DNA from: Dunaliella salina | Taxonomy: Eukaryota > Chlorophyta > Chlorophyceae > Chlamydomonadales > Dunaliellaceae | Direction of reading: 5' to 3' | Length of the DNA: 17,724 nt | Assembly (NCBI GenBank): GCA_002284615.2 | Contig: MU069593.1 | Location: 70,505-88,228, forward strand | Shown: in pieces, positions 1 to 9,609 of the stretch | How positions within the stretch are numbered: position 1 is the stretch's first letter | Layout of the letters: the number at the start of each line of letters is the position of its first letter | The notes under the pieces: generated by a model | Seen by the model: the letters and a program-made list of their open reading frames with translations, nothing else | The model's database searches: none | What the model was told of the DNA's origin: nothing | Made by a program: the position numbers and the translations under genes

Positions 1-2350
1 ATCCACACTGCCATGCAGAAATGGGCCCTTGTTACCCAGGAAAAAATGGCTTCTCCCCTGGACTACAACCTCTGCCACCTCAGCTACTGGAGTGAACACC
101 CTCGAGATAGGGTCTTTGGGGCAATCCACAACAGCCTCTCGTCCAAGTTCTCAGGATTTTCAATATGCCATCCTATCTACGATGACGATGTGATGTACCA
201 TACTCTCAAACATGCCATTTATTCTGCCATGGAACAAAGCCATGCCACGGCAACCTTCATGTTCTTACCAAGCTGGGGAGGCCCTATGAGCACAAATCCA
301 TACTCAAAACTCCTAAACGCCTATCCTCACTTCTGTCGCACACTGGGAACCATACCTTCAACAAATCTCATCTATCCCACCCCCCCCTTCTGGCTAAGCC
401 AAGAAATCGACCTTCCATGCCATTCCTGGAGCCTACAAGTAATTGCTGTATGGAATACCGCCGCAAGAGTCCGCCTCAATGAGATTAACTCAAATTGGCT
501 TGAAGGCCTGAAACAAGACATCTGTGAAGCAAGATGGCTGGCAAATAAGATTAGCAACGACCCTATCCTTAATCCAAGACACCCAGAAATTGAAACTGGC
601 CTCAATAAATTTAAAAAGCTACCTTCTGCCCACCAACAAACTTTACACAGTACCATGCAAAGCCAAAATAGTTTCTCATCCCTCACATCATCAAGCCCTT
701 GCCTGGTACACAAAGTTGAAAACTGGAGAGAATGGGCGTACACGGACGGCAGCTCCCATGTGCACAATGGTAAACAAGTAATTGGTGCAGGGGTCTACCA
801 CCCCGCTAGCGACAGCACCAATCATGTCCAACCAAATGGAGCAGGGATCACCCATACCATCACAAGAGCCGAATTGGCGGCGATAGCAGCCGCCATTCTC
901 CTAGGTTATCGTTACATTGCCACCGACAGCCTTTGCTCTCTAGAACAGATCAGAAAGCAAATACTCTACCCAGAACTTCATCACCAGCATGTCCAGGGCC
1001 ACATCCTCAAGATAATCATACAACTCATACGCAATACACCTACCCCTATTCATTTCTTCAAGGTCAAATCTCACGCTGGAATTATTGGCAATGAATGCGC
1101 AGATGCCATTGCCAAACACCAGGCCACTCAAAATAATGACACAGACATAACCTTCCCATGTGCAAACCTGGAAGGCAATCCGTTCCATGACACCACATGG
1201 CTCGCCTTTGAGGAAACTTCCTGCAACCACGCAAACGCTTCTAGACGCCGCAACCCACCTACCGTAAAGCTCAAACACTTCTCCAACCTCCACGGCGCTT
1301 TACGGAAACACATGCACTCAAAACACAGACTTGGAAAGGCCAACTTGAACACGGGGTACTACTCTTTTTACCAAAGCCTACTCCCCAGCATCCACAAAAA
1401 TATCAGCAATTCCTTTTGGACCATATCTACACTCTCTTTCAAAATGAAGCAAAACATTTTTAAATACCGCACAGGTACCCTATTCAACCAAAAACATGCT
1501 GTGCGCTTCAAAATTTCCACCAGCCTACAATGCCCACTTTGTGGGGAACTTGACAGTGCCCTTCACATCTTATCAGGATGCAAAAATTCAATCATGTCTG
1601 GTATGGTAACTGAGCGACAAAATATCGCCAGCAGAATCCCCCTAAAAGCCATCAGCAAAGGCCCTCTTGGGGCAGGTATTGCCTCCATGGACATTGGCAG
1701 AACAGACCGTCTTGCCTTGCAAGACTTACAGATCCCAGAACATGCTACTAACAGGACCCTTCCCAAATATATTTTCCCGCGCGCTTCCCTGATAAGAATA
1801 GGCTCACTTCCAGCCGGCCTGATGCCCTATTGGTTGTTCCCCTGAAAAGGGTGTCAAGGTCGAATCCTCGTTATGAGCTGAGAAGTACAGGGGGGCGCAG
1901 GGGAACAAGGAGGACTCAGCGCCAGCCACAGCCACTCCACCAACACCCAAGGCTCGTGACCCCAGTCAGCTCCACCCAGATCAGAGGCACATCCACCTTG
2001 TTGAAGTCAAATACTGTGAGGACACCCGGCCCAACAGCCAGCTTGAGGCCTCCAAGCTGCAGCACCGCGAACTTTGTCGTCATCTTTCTGGAGCCTCAGC
2101 TCAAGTCACCCTCCATACTATCCTGCTAGGTGTGGGAGGAGTCATCTATACCCCTCATACTTTGGAGCCTCTTAAGGAGCTTGGTCTTGACACTTCCAAG
2201 GCCACTAAGCTTGTTCGGAAGCTTCATGCTCATTCTGTCATGTATGCCTACAAACTTGCCAGCACCAGACGCGCTCTTGAGAAGACCTTTTTCAACTCTC
2301 AACAAGGTCAGGCACGGGTTACTGCTAGTAACCCACCTGATCCCCACTGA
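1..2350 (+). pseudogene. Non-LTR retrotransposon polyprotein, C-terminal part (RNase H, zinc motif, restriction-like endonuclease), two frameshifts
   Basis: The reading frame is open from the left edge, so the N-terminus and reverse transcriptase lie outside the window. Numbering from the Met at 13, residues 241-370 form an RNase H domain with all four acidic residues in place: D245 in YTDGS, E287 in RAELAA, D305 in ATDS and D364 in NECADAIAK. A CxxC-x7-HxxxxC zinc motif follows (C507, C510, H518, C523). Frame 1 stops at 1843-1845, but homologous coding continues in frame 3 from about 1812 (SRPDALLVVP) and then in frame 2 from about 1979 (IHLVEVKYCEDTRP) to a TGA at 2348-2350. RPD plus E-x-K (2003-2011) is the active-site pattern of a PD-(D/E)xK restriction-like endonuclease. 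RNase H with this nuclease recalls the Dualen/RandI clade of green algae. Clade assignment would need the missing N-terminus. The two frameshifts make this copy inactive. Confidence 0.85.
145..462 (+). other. Possible methyltransferase-like domain in the LINE polyprotein
   Basis: Residues about 45-150 of the LINE frame precede the RNase H. They contain FSICHPIYDDD, then a helix-like segment, then TATFMFLPSW and NPYSKLL. The order (a NPPF-like tetrapeptide, a helix, and a hydrophobic strand ending in LP-W) recalls the second half of amino-methyltransferase folds such as the PCIF1 type. The usual NPPF residues would here be CHPIY, so activity is doubtful. This is a weak, pattern-based suggestion, and the segment may simply be an unclassified linker. 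Confidence 0.25.
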
Positions 2351-2424
2351 CTTTTTTTTTCTGCTTTCTCTTGGTAAAGTGGATACATGGTGCCTCAGCC
2401 CTAGGTATCCCCTTTTCCTTAATT

Positions 2425-2481
2425 GTGTTTTCACTGCCTGCGTAGTTTTTCTTTTCTTTTCTACGCAGGCAGTGAAAACAC
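2425..2481. repeat. Perfect 21-bp inverted repeat in the LINE 3' region
   Basis: Arms 2425-2445 and 2461-2481 are exact reverse complements over 21 bases, around a 15-nt loop made only of T and C. The arm begins GTGTTTTCACTGCC. It lies 75 bases after the LINE stop codon, so it probably belongs to the element's 3' untranslated region. It could be a structure for reverse-transcriptase recognition or RNA stability. Long reading frames through it on both strands are a by-product of the symmetry. Confidence 0.85.
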
Positions 2482-2534
2482 TCCCTTCATCAATCATTTT
2501 TAAAACACGCAATTAATAGCATCTGTACGAACTT

Positions 2535-2572
2535 TGCTGCCTGTTGGTGCAGCACTCACGGTTGGGTCCGTG
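2535..2572. repeat. Two adjacent small stem-loops
   Basis: TGCTGC (2535-2540) pairs with GCAGCA (2549-2554) across 8 nt. CACGG (2557-2561) pairs with CCGTG (2568-2572) across 6 nt. Together with the 21-bp hairpin just upstream they give the LINE 3' region a run of potential RNA structures. No short-repeat tail of the kind seen on other elements here is visible after them, so the element's 3' end cannot be fixed. Confidence 0.45.
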
Positions 2573-2579
2573 TTGGCGT

Positions 2580-3885
2580 GATTTGCATTGAAACACGATT
2601 AAAGGTATTGTGAACAACTATAGTGGCGTAAAGATTTGCCTGACTGTTCAAGAAAGAAAGTCTACACTGGGCACAGTCTAACTGCTCAAATCATTTGAGG
2701 ATCAGAATGTATCACAACCAGATTATCACAAGCAGATTGTGCCTTAGAATCGTCAACTTTTTTAGAATTGCTCTTCAATAGATGGAAAAAGATCATTGAT
2801 CTTGGATCAATCTGCCCTTTAAAATTGCGCATTCTTCTTCCGCACACATCCTTCATGCCTCCTCTCCTCGACGCAGCCCAGGTCTGGACTCCTTGTCAAA
2901 TTCCATTGGTAAATTGCTCACTCCAGCAGGTACTGGGAGAAGATAGAAAGAAAGATTGAGATTAGTAACAACTGTCGGAGGATGCATGCATCATGAGAGG
3001 GTTTGCTGAATTGCGCATCGCAATCAGCACATCACTAGTAAAAATGGTCTCACGTGAGGGCCCTTGAACTTCAGGAATAATCATGCACTTTTTGGATGCA
3101 TGCGAAGAAAATTCCAGAGGTGGGCAACGGGCCCAAATCCCTGAAAGTGTTCTTTCCCGCCGATATTTTCTAAATCTGACCAGACCAACCATTAAGATAT
3201 AAATAAAAAACACATTCGCCAAAAAATGGTGAAAATTGGTCGACCCCAGATCACTCTCCTGGCCTCAGATCACCCTAAAATGGCCCACAGCTCTACCCTG
3301 GGACCATTTTCTACCCCAAGAATATTTTCTTAATAACCCTTATATGGTATGCTAACAGCCTGCATATTCAAAGCTGGGACAGAAGAAAGTAAAAAATTGG
3401 CCTTTTTGGCACCCCTTGTGCTGGGTTTTCTCTAAGGGAGATGGCTGAAATCCTGTATCTCACCAACCACTGGGTCTTTTCACTCCGTTTTTTGCAATGA
3501 TATTCTTTTGGTACAAAGACTCCAAACTCCACTTAAAATTACTTAATTCGGTGCAGTGGGTGGTCAGGTATGGAGATTTGGTGGTGAAAACTAGGGTTCA
3601 CGCCGCGGCTGATTAGGCTGAAGTCCCGAAAGCTGGGACTGTTAAGCTCTAGTCATACAGAAAGCTTTAAAAACAGGCTACATTTTGAAATAATGTTTCA
3701 GAGTCCCAGGTTATGGTACACCTATGCTAGGATCATCTTTACCGTACCCGCATGTGACCAATACGCACCCTCTTAAAAAATAAATAGTTTTGAACGTACG
3801 CATCACTTACGCACCCACAGTGAAAGTTATTATTTTCAAATACGCAATGCCAAAGGGCCTTAGACCACAAAGGCCTAGCCCCCCC
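2580..3885. other. Gene-free stretch
   Basis: I see no convincing coding sequence, RNA gene or mobile element here. The short open frames have no recognisable motifs. The only structure noted is a small hairpin, AGTCCC (3622-3627) with GGGACT (3635-3640) and a 7-nt loop. Confidence 0.5.
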
Positions 3886-3888
3886 CCA

Positions 3889-4082
<194 letters not shown>

Positions 4083-4281
4083 TTACTATTACGAACTTAA
4101 TCATGCAAAATGATAATTGTTTTTGAGTTTTTCACACATATTCGCTCCGCCTAAAATGATTATTTTTTGCGAGCTGCAATTCTTACGCACAGTCCCAAAA
4201 AGATATTTTTGCGTAATGATATAATACTGGTACGGTAAAACACCCCTTTTGGGGGGGGAGTTGTCCAGCTCTGGCAAATTG

Positions 4282-4443
4282 CAGACACCGCCAGGTTTTT
4301 CTGTCTTGCATGTTTGCTTTGTAACGTGTGCCTTTTTCCCCCTGCCTGTGCACAAGCTAAAATAATTTACCTGCGTTCAATTGGTTTCCTAGAGAAAGCT
4401 GAGCCAAACTTTATGGCTGAAAGCTGAACCTTGTAACCTTGTA
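4282..4443 (+). mobile_element. Short retroposon with 3' stem-loop and CTTGTAAC tail (family 1a)
   Basis: This segment aligns along its length with the reverse complement of 11742-11896: both begin CAGACAC(C/T)GCCA and share CCCCTGCCTGTG, GGTTT(C/T)CTAG and AAAGCTGAGC. A stem-loop at 4401-4419 (GAGCCA, 7-nt loop, TGGCTG) is followed by a tail of nearly two ACCTTGTA units. Both copies keep the same open frame near the end (FLxKAE(Q)P(D/N)FMAE), differing by an in-frame 3-nt deletion. It may therefore be the 3' end of a LINE rather than a SINE. I could not find target duplications for this copy. Confidence 0.65.
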
Positions 4444-4447
4444 TGCG

Positions 4448-4829
4448 AAGAAAAAGACAAGAAAAAGGAGGTGGACATACAAGTTCCTAGTAGGCTCTAT
4501 CCTTCAATAAGCAGCAAGAAAAATTCGTTTTTTCTGGTATGGAAAGAGAGGATTACAGTGTTGCCTTTACAAAAAGGGCGGTTAGCATATGCTGGATTGG
4601 AACACCAAAGACGCTGAGTTAAGCAAGCACAACAATCACCTGAGATGCAGCAAACAAACAAAATTGCAGGACAAACAATTAAATCTCCAGACCATTTTGG
4701 CAACCTGAAATCAACCTCACTGTGTTTCTAATTCGTTGGCGGCAAACGGTCATGACTTCGAGGTGTCTGCAGTACATTTGAATGTATTTATTTCTGATAT
4801 ATATGTTATCGCTGCTTTGAGAGAGTAGG
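4448..4829 (+). other. Upstream region of the acetyltransferase gene
   Basis: No other gene is seen between the retroposon tail and the acetyltransferase start codon. A TATATAT stretch lies near 4797-4804. An in-frame TGA at 4818-4820 closes the frame just upstream of the ATG at 4830. The TATATAT is very close to the ATG, so calling it a TATA box would be speculative. Confidence 0.4.
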
Positions 4830-4956
4830 ATGGCACAGGTCAGACACTTCAGAGATGCAGACAAATGCACAGTGCACACGCTTTTCACTAACGGCATGAA
4901 AGACAACACGAATGCTCTGATATGGGAAGCCATCAAAAATGTTCCAGGTGAATGCG

Positions 4957-5048
<92 letters not shown>

Positions 5049-8000
5049 GATAGTCGATGAGAGCACTGCGTAGATAAATTGGTGAACCAAACATGCATCA
5101 TGTTTGTTCCTTCATTCCAGGTTTGGTATGACCTGTGGACAAAGCAAATGAACTTTTGATGCATTCCCTGAGCATGTAAATCAACATTGCAAATCTCCCT
5201 GCAGGCGTCAAGGTGTCGTGCCTTGCCGTGCCCACGCTTGCACTAGTTGGCGCCCGCTCATTCCGCAGCTCCTCTGGCTTCACCTTGCTTTTTACAGCGC
5301 TGGCAGCAGCAGCTGTCCCTGTGGCTGTGGCTGTCACACTATGGAGCTCCCTCATGGACTATGTGTCGCACTCACTGTGAGTGCCTCCTTCCTGAACAAC
5401 TGAGCATTGTCTCCTTGTGCAACTTTCAATGGATTGTGATTAGTTTTAAATTTCTTCTACGCATGCAACTTGCACAGATGATCTTTCCATTTCAGCGCCA
5501 TGTTCATTAAGATGAGCACATGAGGGACTCATGAGAATAGAAAAGAGTAGCAAAATAGGACCAACCCTGCTCAGAAGCTTGATAGGCTCAACTTGGTAGG
5601 TTGTGGCTTCACAACAACCCTGCCAACCATTTGTTTGCTGTTCAGTATCGGGCTTACTGATGCGCAGGAATGATGACCTTAACAACATTCTTGACTTCTA
5701 CAAGCATCCGTCTGCTTTCTGGGTTGCAGAGCTCAATGGCGAAGTAGTGGGCTGCACAGCATTGCAAGTGAGTGGAGTCTTTTTAGTCTTAATGCCTGCA
5801 ACACTGTGTTGTGTAGGTACTTTAGGTATTATTCGATGATTTCTTGAGAGAGGAGCTGGGCCTCGCAACGCATACCTCCTTGGATCATGATTTTGTACTG
5901 CAAACTATTGAGCAAAATGTAATCACAGCAGAATTTGGTTCCTGACAAGCCGCTGTTTGCAAGTTTGGCTGTTCCATCGGGTACAAACTCGTGTGCTCAA
6001 AGTTGAACTGCCATAACTCTGTGACCAACTCTGGTGCCAGGATTAAAAGTAGTGCGTTGGTAAGCTTTTGTTAGCACTACTTTTCGTCCTGGCACCAGAG
6101 CCGGGGCCCGATATAGGCCTGGTCAAAGTTCGGCTGGAAGTCCAATCAGACAGAATTCCGACCCCATTTTTTGAATTTAGGCCTTAAAATGGTAGAAAAG
6201 ATGTTACAATCAAAGATGCGTGGAAAAAAAAGAAAGGCTCCTGAGGAGTGCTCCTTGACAAAAACAGGGATGAGGCTAACACTGTTAGTAACAGGTCCAC
6301 AGAACCTCCCAGACATTCTCGCCCACTCTGACCCAGCCACGTCACCAATCGACCCCCTTTTTTTTTTTGCAATAGTGTAGGCTACATCACTGCAACACGC
6401 CTGAGGGTAGGTCTGACCAAATGGGAAAGGGAGGGAAATTCTCAATTTTCACCACATTGCCTCTTTCCCCCCTTTGTGAGCACCCTAGCACACACACCAG
6501 GCCAATTTTCCTGCAGCTCTCTTTGCAGAGTCGTGTCTTTATAATCATAGAACATAACTGCACAAAAAGATGTGGGGGAGGCGAGGCCGGGGGGCCTCAG
6601 AAAAGTTTCCGGTAAGAGACCCCCCCAAAATGGCCAAGTTAGGACCCTCTGCTGTTACATGCGCAGGGATACCCTCTGCTGTTTCATGCGCAGCTGGTAA
6701 TCTGAAGGGTTACCCTCTGCTGTTTCATCCGCAGGGATACCCTCTGCTGTTTCATGCGCAGCTGGTAACCTGAAGGGTTACCCCCTGCTGTTTCATCCGC
6801 AGGGATACCCTCTGCTGTTTCATGCGCAGCTGGTAACCTGAAGGGCTAGCAGTCGCACGTTTTGACTGAAGGCCTTCTCTCCTGTAACCCTGTAACCTAA
6901 AGGGTAACAAGCAGTGCCTCAGGCTAGCAGTCAGTCATTTTGACTGGAGGCCTTTTAACCTTGTAATCTTGTGACAAGCAGTGCCCCTGTAGGGATCATT
7001 GAGCAAAGTGCAAGGAGCATGCAGTGTTTATTTCATGGAATGGTGAGAACCTACTGTTGGTATATGATATGTGCAGGAATGATTGTTTTTTCAGCACGTT
7101 CACAAGTTGCGTGTGAAAGGTACAGAGGAGCACCTTCTGCCTGTCGTATCTTGCAGTCCCACAGCGCTGATGTTGCTGAGCTGCGGAGAATGAGTGTCAA
7201 GGCAGGGATGCGGAGGAATGGGGTGGCGAAAATGCTTGGCCAGGTAAGAGTGCATCTGTTGCTCATGTCTAAGCCCGCTAGAAATTCAGATTTTCCTTGC
7301 TTCATTTCTGTGCTTTTATTAACAGTTGTGGGATCTTTTTAGTTGGCAAAATCAAATGATAGCCGTACCAAATTCCAAACACCCAATGGCACTCATGGCT
7401 GCTTTGCTGTGTTGGCTTAATGTGTCTAGCTTGTCTCTTTGATCAGCACAGATGGCCTGGATACCCAGGCCCTTCTTTGCTCGCAAAGATTGCTAATAAG
7501 GTAAGTACCATGTTCTGCACACTAGCATTGTAGTGCTATCCTTCAGGAGCAAAACACTTCTAGCTCCTGACATGCACTCTACCTTTCCTATCTACTCTGC
7601 TTTGCACGCCTGCATTATTGTCCTATCTCTGTGATGCAACGTATTCTTCCGTCCTGATGCAAACAAAGTTTCACAGAGAGGATGAGGCAAGACGGACCTG
7701 GAAATTTTCATTATCATGGACATCGTTTATTTGAGCACCAGTGAAATAGAGTTGAGGGGAATAAGAGGGGCCAGGGCTATGCACTTGCGCCATTAAATCA
7801 TCAACCATGATCAAATGTCATCAACCAATAATAACCATCAAATGTCATAACCAATAATAATAACCAATCAACCATGATCAAATGTCATCAACCATGATCA
7901 AATGTCATAAACGCAATAAGTGTTATTTGTGAGATCGGCCATGGAGAATGAATTCTTTTGGGTCATAGCTGTCGAATTTTGGGCACCTGTCCAGACTCTT

Positions 8001-9066
8001 CAGCTATGGCCCTGTCATTTGGCACCCTTCCAGTCACGCTGGAGCAGGGGGGGGGGGGGGGGCGGGGCTCTTTGTGCATATGACAAAAGTTCATGCATAT
8101 GCATGGCAAGAAGTTCCTCAGCTCAAGCGCCTATCAATGGGCAGTGTTTCAAAGCAAACAAGGACAGGGGTGGAGCCCTGTGTGCATGGCAATCATGAAA
8201 TGACACTCATGAAACAAGGGGGCTCTAAATGTATGACAAAGGATTCAGGACTGAGGGGGCCCTGCATGCATGACAAGGGGTTTCTCCATTCATGACAAGG
8301 AGTTCCTCAGCTTCAGCCCTGTCAATTGGGAAGACCCTGGCAGTGGCAATATGGTAAACAAGACATTGATTACCTGCTATTTCAACAGGTGTTCCTTTCT
8401 GAGGCCATAAGTGCACAGCCTCGCAGCCCGCGAAGCACCCAGAGTCTAGAGTTGTGCCTTCCGGCAAGAGCACAGCCCTTGTTCTTTCCTTGGCAGGTGC
8501 ACAGCCCTTGTGTTGTTCTTGAAGGCCACTGAAATGCACAGCCCTTGTGATTTTCCTTGAAGGCCACTGAAATGCATAGCCCTTGTGTTACTTTTTAAGG
8601 CCACTACTACACAGCCCTTGGGGTGCATCGGTATAAATATACCGATGCACCTGCCTACACGAGCCCTTCATGTTTGGGTGGCCATTCATTGCATGGGTGA
8701 GGCGCGCCTCTAAATCATGCATGCATGTGGGTATGCCTCTGCATCATGGGAGCAAAGTGATGATACAGGAAAACAATGTCAGCCAAAAGCCCATGAGCAT
8801 TGAGGGAAGGTGAGGGAAGGTGATTGACAAACTGACAACAGGTCCCACCAAAAGCATAAGTAACAAAGACATTGGATTTGATGACGCTGGCGCCCAGGCT
8901 GGCAATGAGACTCACCAACCAAAGATATTATGCAAGCTTGCCTGCAACAAACATCTCCTGGGAGACTGAGCATGTGCACCATTTCCCCTTCTTGTCCATA
9001 TGTGTCCGTCTAAGGTGCAGGCCCCTTGGCCTATTATGCTCCCTGTAGGTGGAGCAGATGTGCACA

Positions 9067-9149
<83 letters not shown>

Positions 9150-9568
9150 AGTGTTTCTTTTTTGGTTTTTCATAAACCTTTATTTTATGTCTCACCCCAA
9201 AATGCCCATTTCAGAAACCTTGATTTTATATCTTTTGCCAAAAGGCCCCCGGCCCGCTGGGAGGCCTTCGGGCTCCCGACAACTCACTCAGCTGCTTTCA
9301 ATAAGACCCTGCAGAGCACTTCATTACAGTACATGCAGGGCACAGTAAGCCTTTGTTATGGCTGAAGTCACTCATTGTTGGAAAATTTTACTGAAATTGG
9401 GTCATGAACTCAAAATTTGGGGGTTTCGAAGGCATTCTAAGGTGCTTCGACCACCTTTTCACCAAAGCACCTCAACACCCCGAAAAGCCAGTTCTATGTC
9501 TTTCGAAAATGGCCAAAATCCCTGATTTTATGCCGATCAACATGATATGTCGCCAAAAAAGAAACACT

Positions 9569-9609
<41 letters not shown>

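Larger units (their letters stand above)
5768..7156 (+). other. Intron 3 of the acetyltransferase gene
   Basis: The donor is GTGAGTGG and the acceptor TCTTGCAG. The intron contains a 27-bp-arm hairpin (6029-6100), a 68-bp minisatellite (6642-6845) and two small retroposon insertions in tandem (6846-6892 and 6919-6973). No coding sequence was recognised; apparent frames over the minisatellite carry no known motif. Confidence 0.75.

Noticed and set aside
1850..1872. B-box-like GGTCGAATCC suggesting a tRNA-derived SINE
   Set aside because: It lies inside the LINE coding sequence, lacks one consensus base, and has no A box or cloverleaf around it.
2126..2516. Overlapping 128-residue frames on both strands after the LINE
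   Set aside because: They cross the real LINE C-terminal frame (to 2350) and the 21-bp hairpin; the equal lengths on both strands are coincidental to that symmetry.
5218..5510. Alternative frames across exon 2
   Set aside because: The frame giving VKVSCLAVPTLALVGA joins in phase to exons 1 and 3 and is hydrophobic as expected; the others run into the intron.
5641..5645. Acceptor TTCAG as the start of exon 3
   Set aside because: Joining there puts a TGA in frame after eight codons; the GCGCAG at 5662-5667 keeps the GNAT frame.
6642..6845. Possible CRISPR-like array
   Set aside because: The units are tandem without unique spacers, and the setting is a eukaryotic intron.
8912..9365. Open frames over the CA repeat in intron 4
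   Set aside because: Microsatellite artefacts inside an intron, with no conserved motif.
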